Origin: Tubiluchus corallicola
Taxonomy: Eukaryota; Priapulida; Priapulimorpha; Priapulimorphida; Tubiluchidae
DNA: 64,000 nucleotides
NCBI GenBank assembly: GCA_030141605.1
Contig: JAQGDQ010000385.1
Location: forward strand, 62,001-126,000
Direction of reading: 5' to 3'
Shown here: positions 12,001 to 25,899 of the stretch, one piece after another
How positions within the stretch are numbered: position 1 is the first letter of the stretch
Layout: every line of letters starts with the position of its first letter
Notes under the pieces: model-generated
Told to the model about the DNA's origin: nothing
Seen by the model: the letters and a program-made list of their open reading frames with translations, nothing else
Databases searched by the model: none
Translations under genes and position numbers: made by a program

Positions 12001-12672
12001 ATCCAGTGTGTGTTCATTTATCAAGAGGCCAGCGAATGTTAAGGGTAAAGCACGTGAAATGTTCGACGCAGTTGGAGTTTAGGACTACTATAAATACCTA
12101 AGTAGCTGTGCTGCACAAATCAAAGTTACTAACTTTGTATATCGATTGAAGCTGCAACTGATTCAATGCAAATGGTTCACTAGAAGGAGTCAACATTACG
12201 GAATTAGTTCATAATACAATCGATTACCGCTAGTATATACAATACAAGCATGGTTTAATGTGCGCAGTTTCTATAAAAATTTCGATGTCCACTGCTAGCC
12301 GAAAGCGGCCGTGTTTGCATAAACCAACAATAGAAATTTTCGCACTTGCATGAGCTTAGCAACAACTTTTCTGTACATAATTGTTTTTATTGGCTAAGTT
12401 GCCTTCCACCGTTCACGCATGGCTCGTCGCGGCACATTGTGTGTGTACTCTTGCCTGTTATTATTATAAGCATATCAGATCCGTCTTGTTTTATTTTCGG
12501 TCAACAGGACTAGTGACTGGTAGTCGAAGATGTTTAGCTCCTTTCGTCACACGTAACCGCTTCGATTTATGCATATAAGTAGCGAGATCAACTTGTTATA
12601 CATTGATATTGATATAATAGCGGGTCAATATTGGATATCATATCATCGTGACATGCGCACTGCTGAACTGTT
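12001..12672. other. Proximal 5' flank of the SALL/BCL11-like exon
   Basis: No open frame with homology and no simple repeat. Contains scattered homeodomain-like and GATA-like words and a CpG-containing segment. Likely non-coding upstream DNA or an unrecognised 5' UTR exon. Confidence 0.35.
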
Positions 12673-12680
12673 TATATAAT
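12673..12680 (+). promoter_or_regulatory. TATA-like box
   Basis: tatataat lies about 70 bases before the ATG. A start about 30 bases downstream (near 12703-12708) would give a 5' UTR of about 40 bases. In AT-rich DNA such a word is common, so this is tentative; the exon could also begin further upstream or at a splice acceptor. Confidence 0.25.
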
Positions 12681-12744
12681 AGAAATATTGCGTCTCGAGG
12701 TATAGGATCTGGAGTCGGCGCCGTGTAGCGAGAACACGGCCAAC

Positions 12745-12817
12745 ATGACAAGACGAAAGCAAGCTAGACCTCGGCACTTTCACGAACAACTCGACTCAAC
12801 TTTTGTTCTTGAAAACG
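12745..12817 (+). CDS. First coding exon of SALL (spalt)-like zinc-finger repressor
   Basis: The ATG opens a 24-codon frame, MTRRKQARPRHF followed by HEQLDSTFVLEN, plus one base of the next codon, then a strong donor g|gtgagt at 12818 (phase 1). An in-frame TAG at 12703-12705 and an A at -3 support this start. MSRRKQ-x-x-P is known as the NuRD-binding N-terminal motif of the nuclear C2H2 zinc-finger repressors SALL, BCL11 and FOG. From memory of the families, SALL proteins start MSRRKQAKPQH(F/I/L) and BCL11A starts MSRRKQGKPQHL; the alanine at position 7 and HF at 11-12 favour SALL, and in both families this motif sits alone in a short first exon. A conservative S2T change is present. No zinc-finger exon is seen in the remaining 51 kb, so the rest of the gene should lie beyond the right edge. 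I am confident of the motif class and less so of SALL against BCL11. Confidence 0.7.
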
Positions 12818-15800
12818 GTGAGTACGTTATATAATGCTGAGTTACAATTTTAGATACATTCCGTTTACCCGCCTTTCCGCTGTAACGGGTCCTACTGTCA
12901 AGTTAAATTATCACCGGTGAAACATATCTGGTGAATTTAACCCTTTCTTATTCAACATTCGTGCCTCTGGGCATTAGAGCAACCGGGAATCGGGCACTGT
13001 TGCTCTGCCCTGTTTTGCTTCTGTTGTATTTGAAGCCGCCATGCGCGTTGGTGTTTAAGTTTAATGTTTCCCAATCTGGAACCAGCAATTATAGTGCTTA
13101 TAGTTGTAAAACAATTTTATGGAAGCTGGGATGCCTTTAAATTTTCAAATTCTTGCGTGACGGTAACATACAGTACCACAAAATGGTGTAAATATCATGT
13201 GTACGAGACTTTCATTCGTGTACCGGCGATTTTTTTTATTACTTGTAGTCAGATCAATTGAACAAAATCCGTGTTTCTTGACTGGTTTGTACTACTTTAA
13301 GCCAAATTACTATTAAAATATTACACAAGAGCTCAGCTCAGCTCGATAAAATATCAAAATCAAACAATTTATCCGACAAGACTCTTGAAGCTTTTATCTG
13401 ACTGAGCGGTTTTCTTTTCATTGCCTTCATCTTCAATAAGACCTCTCACTTATCTGATTTGATCAAGGAAATCGTGTGTGTGCCCCGGAGGCACATTCAT
13501 ACTAAGCTGATATAATAACGAGGCATATTACTGATATTGCTTGCATAGTCTTCCCAGTAGGCAAACGTCTGGTATTCTTCACAGGTGTATTTAGTAGTGG
13601 ACATGGCTATATCTATAACTCTCTCATTGCCGGCTATTGCTCTAAACACAGGCTAATATAGGTCGAGTATTCATGCGCTTTATCATAATTGTATACTAAG
13701 CAAATATTGGGCATTGTGATGTAGAAGCAGTGTGGACTAAAGATTCTCTTATCATCTCTCCCCTTTCGCAGCTCTATTATCAGACGGAAGAGCGCCTATA
13801 TTCGCTGCAGCCAATCTTATGCTATCAAAACTTAAGTACGCATATATATGCACACGGGCCGAGAGGATTTGACCCGGATGACCGTTCGATAATCTTGCAA
13901 TTATAGAAGCCATCCTAAGAAGCCAATTATAAAGTGAACGAAACACAAAGCTAATAGAGCATATGACAGCACGCTGGCTAGTATAATTATACATGTGCCT
14001 ACGTAGCAGAATAGGTAATGTAACGGCTCAAGCATGATTAGTTTTGTGATATTCATATGACACTATATCCCTCCAAATTTGCTGGGGCTATTAACTTGTG
14101 CATTCGGTTACAGTGGCAGGAATGTGCAGTAATTAGTGGGCTTTATTTGATTAATGTACGAGCTGCAGCGAAGAGAGAAGGATATATGCCCTTTCTGCCT
14201 GGTCACACTGTTATGACATAATTATACTGGTCACTCTCTGCATGTGTGGCAGCCATGTCTGAAAGGGCAAGCAGTAATTTCCGGCAAATATCGAAATGTT
14301 GTTGCAATAATTAGGAAGAAAATTACAGAATTCCAACTACATAGCTGTGTATTAACTATAATGGCTAAGCAGACTGGAGTCAATGCAACAAGCTGTTGTG
14401 TAATATTAGATAAGCCAACGTAAAATAATAAGCCAAGTGAACGTTTAGCATTCAGCTTAACCCCTTCAAATTACAGTCAGCGCCAAATTGTTTGGCAGAA
14501 CGCTGTTATTTTTCCATTTTATTTATGAGTTTCTATCCACTCTCCAACGCTCCAGTAGCAGAGAGAAGATAGCGAATAATATTCATAATTCGCTGTTGTT
14601 TTATTTTGCAAATTTTCGAAATATCGGTAGAAAATTTTTATTATAATTTAATGACTTTGATGTAAACTTATATATTATTGTGCATGGCTTCATGTCGTTT
14701 AGAGTTTATCTGAATAGAAAAAATGCTTGATGAATTTTCGGCTGGTTAAGTTATTAAAAATGGGCTTAACAAAAATAGTAAATGAAAATGAAATAATTAA
14801 ATGTGATATTTTTAATTTATTTCACTATTTTTAGTTATTAATTTTTAAAAAAAAATTAAAAATAATATTTCACTTTTATAGAAAATTAATCACAACAAGT
14901 ATAACGTGTCATCTTAAATGTTATAAAATTAAAATTATAAATATTTAAAAATGAATATAAAATCGTGTTAATATAATAAAAAGGATGACAACTTCTATAC
15001 GAAATACCGACATCATTGCTCCGTTTTGATTTACACACTTTCCTTTCCCAAAATTTTTATTGCTGTGAAATTCAAAACAACTTTTGTGCCTGTGCTTATT
15101 ACTTTTACCAGAAATTTTCGCGCGCTTAAAAACTCTGTACATTGTAAAATAGGACCCTATTTAAACTGTACAAATACTTTTGATTGCATTAATGTATCTC
15201 TCTACATATACATCAGGGTTTTATGCTACTGTACCAAGAGTAACTTGCAGTTCTGAGTTGTTAAGAACTGTATGTAGAATGATAGGTGATGAAGTGCTTT
15301 GCCAATGGCAGAAAAATTCTTTTTGCAGACAACTGTATGCTCATTACCACTTTTACTATATTTAGTCTAAATATATCTGCATTATGAATAGAGTTAGCTC
15401 AGAGTCTGTTGTTCAAGTTCGCTTATGACGCATGAATAGATATATAACAAGTAGAACAATCTTATGGCGGCTCTAAAAACTCAGATAATTGAGACGACAT
15501 AGTTAAATTAAGGACAGCAATTTTTGTCTATAAGGTTGATTTATAATAATACCCCAGAGAAAATATTTCCAATGGTTAATTTATTTTTTATTCGCGTAAT
15601 GGTCTTTAAAAAGGCAAAAGTAAAATCATTATGGGTGACCTGTAATAAATCTGGATGGATCTGCCCCCAGTTCTTGCGTAATTACCTATGCAAGTTGGCT
15701 TATTGTCATTCTCACGTTGTATAATCCAGTTCTCCAAGTGTAAGTCTTATAATTGCTAGTACAATAGATCCTATCTCATTATAGCCCTTTTGGTAGATGG

Positions 15801-16869
15801 AGGTAAACCTGACAACTAAATTCACTTTTCACCACAGATCCATTTTCTAATCAAATTTCGATAGTTCTTATTTAAAATAAAAAATAATAATAAGAGTTGC
15901 TTAGAAGTATTTATGGTACCAAAATTCGTTCGAGTGAACTTGGTTGCAGCAAAACCCAAAAAATAGTTCCTACGCTCATATTTAAAGTTATTGTTTCTTT
16001 TGTGGAATTTGTGAAAATCATAATTTTTACTGTACGACGCCATTTCTGGCCATTTGTTGCATATTTAGTGTGTATAGAGTGGTGCCATGGATGCGACAAG
16101 TTGTCCTGCCCGAGGCACTGCATACATGTACACCTAAAACATCTAAAAAGCTTAAAATGGAAATATATCTTCAGCCATTTGGCATCCAAGATCCGTGCAT
16201 TCATAACGTTTTAGTTATCCACTTGGAAAAAACGAGTTTTGAACAGTATAACATGTTCTATACATAAGTATCACAAGTTCAATATCTTAAACTTTCTCAC
16301 ATCTTTATGAGAATATAATAAGAACTTTTTATGTTTATTTAACTTTTAGGTGTCAGACCAAACATGCACTTGTGAATTAAAGTTTTTTTATTAAAATGAT
16401 TTGCATGCAGTTAAAACTAACATTGCACACACATGCATACTTACACGAGGCATGCTAAGAAACTGATGATAATTTTGAAACCGATTTGCAATAATTAATA
16501 TGGTGTCAAATAAATTAAATAAAATTTGCATGACATTTAGACGATATTGTCAATAATAAATTTGATTTTATAACGCTGACCAAAAATTAATATTTTTCTT
16601 GGGTCCACTTGGCGTCATTGTGTTGTGGCCGATTCATAAGCTTCTTTTCTGGCGATTCAGTCTCTGAATGCATTTGCTAAATCTACATATATGCATGGAA
16701 GTATTTATTGACTATTTACTGTAAATATTCCAACTTGAGATTATCTCTCTCTGTTTCCTACGCACTCGTGATGCAAGACATGATTAGGGCCAATGGTAAT
16801 TACAGGCTCCCTGAAATTATTTATGTACAGAGTATTGGCTTAGCTCGCCTGCATGCGTGCTTGCATATG

Positions 16870-16910
<41 letters not shown>

Positions 16911-19557
16911 TTACATTTGACAAGTATGGCTGATAAGTTCTGACCTAATACTGTAGTTAACTAACTTTATGAATTAGTTAAGAAAGGTGCATGCAAATTA
17001 ACCTAGTTCTGTATTGTATTAATGTTCTTAAACAAAACTAGGTTGCTACTGATTACGTAATAACAGGTAATGACTAGTGATATATAGGTAATGTATGTAA
17101 AGCAAGATAAACAAAAATTTAAATTCTTATTGGCGCTAATTATTGCTAATACAATATCCTACAATATCCAGGAAACAGTAGAACATGTAAAAATGTTACG
17201 ACAAATTTTAAAAATATTATTAATAATTTTAATTTTGTTTAAATCATGACTTAATCACTTTCCATAAAAGAAATTGAACATATTTTGTAATATAACCGAA
17301 TTTCGGTTACCATTATTATATAATATTATAATACGTAATATATATTATAATAATGATAATAATAGTAATAATAAAATAATATTAGTAATAATAATTTATG
17401 ATATTTGCTTTAAAAGCTAACCTTGTTACTCCTGCTGTAAATGATAAATTTTGCAGCACAAAATTTTGAAGGCGTGTTAAACTTATGATAGTTTAATTTG
17501 ATTTTGTGCAAAGTAATATAATAGACAGAATTATTAATATAATTCATAGTGGTTGGGCATGCGTGCATGATGTTATACTAATACGAAATTAATTTATGCT
17601 AAGTTTACGTACAAAATTACTTATGATACATAATGTTAGTATGTGCATTTGTTACAGTGCGATCACGCCCAAAGTGATGCTCGTTATTTTAAAAAAGAGA
17701 AACTTTTTAAAACGAATGTACAGGATTTTCGTCAAAATAAAAAAAAATTTATAGTAATTTTTGTGATTTACAGAGCTTTAATAATATCACAAAATCTTAT
17801 CTCTCATTATACAATAATTAGTAAAAGATTTCAAAATTTTAATTCTAATTTTATCTGTAATCAGGCTTTTTCCCGTGTTGTAGAGCTAGATCAATATTAT
17901 TTTAAATTTTCATTTTGACTCGTTTTACTTTTTGTGGCTTTTTGTGGAACTATTTTAAAACAAAAAAATAGGCTTGTAGTTGGCATCATGTTATTCATAT
18001 TATCGTGATTTTTTTTGGTCATTGATTTGATTGGACTTGTCGATTTTTTATTTGTATTCACTTTGAATAAGAGCTTACTTTTATGTGAGCTGTCAATCCA
18101 CGTCAGTAAATGCCACACCCAATTATAACAGTAGCTGATGGAAATTAGCCGATCGAAATTAGTGGTGTACTGGCATAATGATGTCCATTTGATTGAATGT
18201 CACGTCTTGAGGAGCTGAGAAGGATATATGTAGTCAGTTGCTTTGTCAAGTGACCTACTATTCGTATATTTCACGGTTTGCTTAGAACCTTGTTTCGGAG
18301 CCTATTAAATAGGATTGTAGTGTCAGATCACAGATACAAATATTGAAATATTTGTCTTCGATGACAGCAGTGTCCATGGAGACCTACACAAGCCCAACGT
18401 GCAGAATGACAATATCACAGTCGCTAAGACATGTCTATGCCAAGGCATCACTCCACAAATTACATTTGTATCATATTTTGTTGTTGGTTCTACGGTGCCC
18501 ATATTTAGTCATTTACTAGGTGACCATGGGTAGCCCTTTTGTCAGTAAGTACAACAGGGCCTTCTCCTCATCTTATAAAATTCTCGGTACACTTTCAGCA
18601 GGAAGCCATTGTGGACTTGACCTTTTGTGACGTTTACACTGTTTTTCCTTTAGGGTAGCTCATACGAAGCCTGAATCGTACATGATTCCGCCCGCGAACA
18701 AAACGACACGAACACGATTCGCTATGTCATAGATGTCAAAATTTAGGTGTGTTATGCCTTTGTAAAGTAATAAGCACAGACGTGTTATTTATTGCTGCCT
18801 ATTACTGTCGTTTGGCTAAAAATTGTCTAAGTAAATGATGAAATGCACCAGTCGGATGAGCCGCTGCATACACAGCTGGTGCCTATAGGGATAAATGCAT
18901 GACATTCAAAACAACGTATGATGTTCATGATGTATGACCCTAGTAGAGAAATGCTTTTGTCGCTTACAAAACTGTCGATTTCCTTCTAAAGCTACTTCCT
19001 CTCCCGAGGCATTTTTCTCCGCTTAAAAACTATTTTGAAAGTTCACTGATATCGGCGAAACGAACTACTATCTGTCAGGTACTTAATATTAAAGAATGCA
19101 AGTGAAATTCGTCATTTTGCCAACATCTCGCTGTTTTGTCACTTGCCTCATTTGCATAATTATGCTGCACGTTGAACTATGGCTACTTGGTCGGCTAACA
19201 AAGACGTAATTTGTGGTGCGTGGATTCTCAATTTGTTTAGAATTTTGAGTGAATTTTTAATCTCTACTAGAGGTAGAACGACGAAGAATGCACTGTCGTC
19301 CACTTCCACGCCTTTTCCATACTTGATAAATATTTCTATTTTTTCCTAACTTTTTTTATTTGTGAGACATTTTCCATTTTTCTTTTTTCCAGTTCTTCTC
19401 GTGATAATGACGTCATCGTCATTACGATCATCACCATTGCCCTTCATCATAATATAACAATATTTATTGTCTTTATAATCCTCACCATCATCTTTATCGT
19501 TGTGCCGGTATTAATCATAGTCGATTCACGCGTATCATGGTAACTCATCTTTAAATA
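12818..19557 (+). other. Putative intron 1, first part
   Basis: Non-coding by inspection. It starts with the splice donor gtgagt. It contains an (TA)n run at 16874-16905, a very AT-rich segment about 14580-15000, and ATA/TAA-rich sequence at 17320-17400. A 70-codon stretch without stops near 18325-18530 has no ATG start, no splice context and no known motif. Confidence 0.45.
16874..16905. repeat. (TA)n microsatellite
   Basis: Pure TA dinucleotide run of about 32 bases. Confidence 0.95.
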
Positions 19558-19890
19558 GATTACGTCAGTGGTTCCCAAAGTAGGGGTAAATTACCCCCCG
19601 GGGGTAATATGGTTTTTTTGGGGGGTAACAGGCACCCCTCTGAAAAATTTTAAAACTTCACTCGGAATGCATTTTACGTAGTTTTCTTCTTGAAGAGACT
19701 GCCTACAACAACAATACCTGGAAATTTATTTATGTCACGAGCAAACATAAATAATTTTGCTTGCTTGTGGCATATACGTGTGTTTACTTTTTGAGTTGGA
19801 GAAGTAGTACTAGGTGGGGGGTAATGGACACGACCGGGTTTCCCGATTTGGGTAACGGTCCGAGAAAGTTTGGGAACCACTGGATTACGT
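19558..19890. mobile_element. hAT-family MITE with 8-bp TSD
   Basis: The element proper is 19566-19882 (317 bases). Its ends are inverted repeats, cagtggttcccaaa and tttgggaaccactg, a classic hAT terminus. It is flanked by identical 8-base direct repeats, gattacgt, at 19558-19565 and 19883-19890, the duplication length expected for hAT transposases. It has no transposase open frame and so is non-autonomous. Subterminal C/G runs (ccccccggggg, ggggggtaac) could form extra stem structure. The intact ends and duplication suggest a fairly recent insertion. Confidence 0.95.
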
Positions 19891-22330
19891 TATCGGTGCA
19901 TTTTAAAAATCCTTCGGACGTAGTATACCATTATCAACAAATATGAAGTAAGCCTCATTCTGAACCAATAACAAAAAAGGAAACATACCTACCAAAAGTT
20001 TTGTATACTTTTTTCTGGTTTAAATTAAAATAATATACTATTTTAGGTGCTTCGCTGTCAGATTGTAAATAACTGCCAGACTGGATGTAATGCGCGTGCA
20101 AGGTTTGATTAGAATAATTAAGAAAAGAAGAGGAAAAAGATGGTTCATAAGTATTCACCGACACAGCTGCTCGCCGACACGATGTGATCAAACATCGAGG
20201 ATCGCCCGGTGTAAAGTTTACCGTGTTCGTCGCTCGTTTGACCCTGGGGCATTTTAACAAAAAAGAGTGTTGGACAAGAATACCTGAACCATAACTTCCG
20301 AATGGTTAACCCAGAAACCACATCGACTGTATTGCACCGCTTATCCCTGAAATAAACCGGGTGAGATAAACTGTTAATGCATGTATCCAGCGAAAGAAAA
20401 ACAGACTGTACCAGCGACCCACCGCGCTAAGTTGCTGAAAGCATTTGATGTATCACTTGCTGCTTGCTTCCACATTTAGCCGCTCTAAAACTTCACAGTC
20501 TAATGTTTCGTTATGCGTGAATGATGGTAAATTCACTTATGAAAATCTGTTTAATTTTCTTGCTTGGGAAAACAAATATTCAGCTTTGCCCTGTGAAAGG
20601 TTATCCCAGCGTGGCTTCTGCGTTTGAAGTTTCAAGCTGGTCTTAGATACTGATGCTGGCGCTTTCTATGCAATACATAGTCATTATCATCAGTATAATT
20701 TGAAATATGTAATCCTGCTATTATTAATTTTTTTACGTTTCGGTTCCATAGCAAAGTTTCGAAAAGGGAACACTGTCGCGTATTCACTAGAAATCCCACA
20801 ATAATACCTCACCTCACTGTAATCCAAATTAGAAAGAAGCTGCACAATTCAATCAATTCCGATGTATTTTTTACAGAAATATTCATTGTAGTGTGTTACA
20901 GTGATGCTTACAAGGTACAATTGTCGTCGTGGGCGTATAGACATCCAAACAAATCAGGTAATTAAGTCCTAAAGAAATCACTTGTACCAGAAAAACCACT
21001 GCAAAAAAGCTACCGATCATCATCAAGTACCATACTCCATCGTGCAGGGTTTCTGGGCTTAACTGGACTTTCGCATGGCGCGTCAACAGTAAAGATTTCC
21101 GATATAATACAGGGACACAAACATCGGCAGCGTACTCCAAATCTGAATAGCAGACCCTTGCTTGTAATCTTATAGCTCAAATCAACATGGTAAATAAGCA
21201 AAAAGATATAAGCTGTACACATTTACTTATAAAATTAACTCTTCAAGTGCATCATGTTAGGTTCTTGAATTCAACAGTACAACTTCTAGCACTGTGTCAT
21301 ACTCAACACCAACTGAAAAGTGGTAAGTTAAAATCTGTAATTTAAAGAGTATTTTAAATTTTGCAGCGTATTCATTACTGCTTACATATTCAGCCTTCTA
21401 AAAGAGCAGCTGAGTTATGACGTGTTGAAGCTCAAGTCCCGAAACTCGATGGAGCACGTTCGCTGGCCTTTACTACTTGCATTTTTAAGTCAGGGTGACG
21501 TGGTGTAATCAGCGTCACATTCAATTAATATATCCAATTAAGCCAAGAAACTTTGGGGCGCATGGTAAGTGCTGATGACTATTATTCTATTCACACAGAG
21601 AAGTCTTATGATAAGATTTGAAAACTGACAATAATAGAGTTGATGTTGGCAGCTAGTGCAGTAGTTACCTGTTTTGTTGAGCGTTTATTCTCCCGTGAAT
21701 TGCTAAAATTGAGTTTTCCCCTTACCAGTCCATTACAGAAGTTGCACATAGTGCAGTTGTAGTCGTAAATGTACATTATATACCATGTGTACCATCAAAC
21801 ACTGTGCTAACTACATAACTACATAAGCGTTCTTTTCTAAATTTCTCTACAACAAGCTTGTAGCAACTGTCATTTCTAAATTTCTCTACAACAAGCTTGT
21901 AGCAACTGTCATTCTGGTAATTTGTGGCCTTGCCAAATATAATGACTGATTTACTCCACTAGCTCTCTTCAATCTGAAACTTCATAAATATTTTAATTAA
22001 TTTACTTTTATATGACCATAAATAATTTAATTAGTTTGATAAGTTAATTAATAAAACATGTCACCATCTCTTACGAGATTAAAATCTGTATGCAGCTTCC
22101 CAGCATAACCGACTCGCCATAAAACATAATCACAAGAGCGATGTATTATCTTTTAAACAGTGAATGAGTACTAAGATTAACTGTTCTATTAAGCTCTACT
22201 TTCATCAAGCTTCATTAATATGTTATGGAAATGTGATCATTTATCACGAGGCTAAGTTTTAATTAACACTGATGGCTATAGCTTGTACTGGGTGTATTCG
22301 TAAATAACTGATTTTAATATCAATAGACCC
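19891..22330. other. Putative intron, unannotated
   Basis: No coding evidence. Holds the 39-bp tandem duplication at 21834-21911; otherwise unique AT-rich sequence. Confidence 0.45.
21834..21911 (+). repeat. 39-bp tandem duplication
   Basis: Two back-to-back identical copies of a 39-base unit beginning tttctaaatttctctacaac. The second copy starts at 21873. Confidence 0.95.
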
Positions 22331-22910
22331 CATCCGAGGGCTACGACTTTAGCGCCCGAGTTTATACACTGACAGCGTCTCATTGTGCGCTTTTCAATGC
22401 AAGCCAAATGCCACTTTTGCTTGAATTCTAGTTAAGCCTTCCGTTATTAAGAAAAACCTCGTGATCTTTGAGTATTACGCGATTCAGTTTGGCAGATGAC
22501 TATGAACACTGTTCAACCATTTCAACAGCTCTTTGAGAGTTTAGTTGAAACTCGGCAACAATACCATATGAAATTGGAAACTGACCCGAGACAAGTATAC
22601 GCGCGAATGGTAGATTCTTCTACTGAACGTCGACTTTAACGCTGATGGAAGACTCATGTTCACTACAGTGGCGTTTTTATATGTCCAGCAGGTGGCGCAC
22701 GTGTAATCTCTGATAAAATTAATTTAATTATCTGATAAATGAAAACCGGGAGTCTTGCGGCTATGGAAATTATACGTTTCGTATCGCAAATCGCGCGTGA
22801 TGTTATTATAATTCGATATAATATCCCAGCTATATTCGCCTACGGATTTTCATATTTGCGCAATTGGGCCTATAGCCCTTTCGAGGTGCGCATGCGCAAT
22901 GGTGATTTCC
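22331..22910. promoter_or_regulatory. Candidate intronic regulatory element / insulator
   Basis: Less AT-rich and richer in CpG than its surroundings. The + strand word ccagcaggtggcg (22685-22697) matches the CTCF core CCASYAGRKGGCR at every position. A cacgtg E box follows at 22698-22703. A perfect NRF1-type palindrome tgcgcatgcgca lies at 22887-22898. Paired tctgataaa words and a taatttaatta homeodomain cluster sit between them. Such a set suggests an insulator, enhancer or alternative promoter; occupancy cannot be judged from sequence alone. Confidence 0.4.
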
Positions 22911-25899
22911 TATGAAACAATTTATAGGCCTGAATATTTGAACAGCACCATCAGCTTGTTTTAATTACCAAAAACCTTAATTAACACAAAAAAGCATTAA
23001 ATTATAGAACGATTGTAATTAAGTTATGAAGCTAATCACTGAAGATGCATAACGACTGCCATCCGTAAGCATAAAATGTTTCATGAAATAATTAGGAAAT
23101 GCAGAAATGAGGATGAGTTGTCTAAGAACACATAGTCACTACGTGATTTCACTTTGAACAGAAGTCCGAGTTGCCCATTTCAAATTCTGAATTTAACTGA
23201 GTGTCTTCGTCTAGTAATTTTCTTTCTTATTCCCCTTTTACGGATAACATATCAAAAATGCGCTAACTGTATTATGCTTCCGCTTTCTTCAGCGCTGCTT
23301 CAATATGGAATTCTTTGGCACTACCACGTGCCCCACTGTTTGTGATTTCAATCAGATGAAATGAATGTCACTTGGCGGTCACCTGCCTTTCACCAAGTAT
23401 GCACAGAGAAGGTACTACTTTGTCTGAAGATTTTTTTGTAAAAAATTAATTTTATTGCTGCATCCGAACTAATTACACTCCTAGTGCAAGTGTTGTTTGA
23501 GTTCAGCAACGAGTTATAAGCTGAGTAATAGTTTTGTCAGATTGAACGTTTTATGACAAGAACGTTTTTGGTTATGTACATGTATTATGTAAAATGCTAA
23601 CAGTGGCTGAATGTTTGTGGCTCAATGTCCAATATTTGTTGGATAATATAAATTATGTGACACTTTATCTGCCGTGATTCAGCCTGAATTTACTGTGGGA
23701 TCTTTGGATGTGGTTCCACTCCATTTGATCACTGTAAATAACTATAGTCATTACCTTTTTTGAAACCAGTTATGCGGAGGTTTCTGAGTGAATTACTGGG
23801 TTCAGTTCCGTGTTTAGCCGAGCTTATAATTAGCTTGATGCATTCAGAACCAACTGTTCTCAGAATACGCGCAAAGCATCGTTAAGTTGTATTTTTTAAT
23901 TGAGTTTGATCTGTTAAATTAAAAAGACAAACGTAAAAGAACTTCGCAAACGAGAATCTAGCGAATCTTGCTTATTTGTCATTAGGACGTCCGCTTGCTA
24001 ATTTATTCTAATGAGAAAAGAAATTGGATAAAACAATCTGCATCGAGGAACAGTGTTTGCGCCCATCGATGTAACGATTGTTGATTCATCAGGTTCTCTA
24101 GTTTTAAGAACTTGAGAACTTAAATTTTTGCCTGTAGCTTATGGTCAAGATTCGTATATTGCTGATAAAATATACAGTACAGAAACGGAGAGAGTTGACC
24201 AGCTCTAATTTTAATCTTTACCAGGAGGTTCAGTGATTATAAGCTGTTTCCCATGAACTGAGACTGCCAATGTTTGTTCGCAGGGATAGAGTTAACTATA
24301 GAACCATTCATCTCCTTGTATTTACAATTTTAATAATGGCCCTTTCTCACGGACAGGCAAAGATGGCCAGTAATTTCACGTTGGTCAAGCGCTTTCGCTT
24401 AAATAACTAAAATCAATGCAAGGTAAAATCTTTATAATCTGTGTATATGGTCAGCGAGACAAAAGTATTGTTATGCTTCGTGCCGAGGTGACAGTGGCTT
24501 AGTTGATCCGGCAGGCAAATATGCTTAGAAACATTCCAAAACTGGACTGTCCAGTTTCTCAATGCGTACTCATGCTGGTCAGTGAAGAGCGATCTATAAC
24601 CAAGAAACTGCTTTTCAACGCATTCACGTAGCACAATGCATATAATAAAAGATTTTCATATAATGCTATTTGTAAATGGGCAGTTTGTTCTTATCGCTTG
24701 AGTATCTGACCTGTCTGCCCGCATTGTTCCCAGATTATCAACTGGGAATTATTCACAAGTTAGATCTTCCGTTTCAGTTGACTTGCGCTTTGAAAAACAA
24801 TGTTTTATAGCATAAAGATGTTATCTGTGATGTGAACGCCGAGCACAACAGCACTTCTACGCAGGTCCGTAGGAGAATCTAAGATTCTTTAAAGCGATAT
24901 GATTTATCTCGTGACGACAATCATTAACTTTAAACTAAAATAAAGTTTGACTAGCGGGCATTATTTGACTGTTTCTCACCTTCTCGCTTGATCCGTGGTT
25001 CAGCCGCCAGCTATACAATAAGCCAACAGCTCGCGTTTAATGTTCATAAAGGTATCCAATATCACACAACGCTTGTAATAACAAATTATTACTCCTATAA
25101 TTTCGATATAATTCCCAAATGACGTCTGCTGTTTGGCGCATGGCCATATATTATTATGGCAAGCTATGAATTCTGTTTTATGCGTTTAAGTCCAACATGC
25201 CTCCGATATATGATGCCAGCGTTGCTGCTTTGTCTTTCGATTATGTTACACAATTATGTTTTTTATAAATGATTTACAGTCTAAATCAACTTATTGTGAA
25301 TCAATGATACATCGTATATCACTAACAAAGTTTCATATCTAATTATGCTTGTCAGCTGTAGCTGACCTAAAATCTGTTATTTTGAGTTTGAAAATTCTTC
25401 GGTGAAATTCATGTCCAGCACTGCTCTTGCAATGTAATCGATGCACCATAATTAGCATGAGATTGTCTAATCTAACAACTACGCAAATAAACTTTTTCAC
25501 ATTTTAATGTCCTCAGTGAAAAGAAATGCCTTGTTGTTAATATTGGCTATTTTGCACCTTCTCGCGTACCTTGTACAATAAAACCACCCTACCGAACGGA
25601 ATTGTTGTATTGCTAATGCACAAATCATGAAATCATGTAAAATAGTTTCTTTTACCACTGAATTGACGAGTATTTACTTTACAATAAATAATACAAATGT
25701 TCGCATGGTGAACAGACTTTTACTTCATTGTCTTCTATTAACGTACTTTCCTTCTAACCAACTTTAATTCCAAACTCTTGTAAATGTAGTACAACTGAGT
25801 CCACGAAAATAATCCGCGCCCTAAATTTAGCCCTTGGTTAACTCGATCCTGTCTAAGCCCTGCCGTATAAACAAACCTTAATTCAAGCTTCAATTGTAA
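22911..25899. other. Putative intron, low-repeat
   Basis: Almost free of simple repeats and with no open frame of note. Balanced unique sequence with many ATTA-type words; some of it may be conserved non-coding DNA. Confidence 0.4.

Noticed and set aside
13549-13570. 16-base match (gcatagtcttcccagt) to the LINE tail at 5164
   Set aside because: No similarity continues on either side; one shared 16-mer is expected by chance in a window this size.
18325-18532. About 70 codons without a stop on the + strand
   Set aside because: No ATG start, no credible acceptor or donor at its edges, and no known motif; within chance range.
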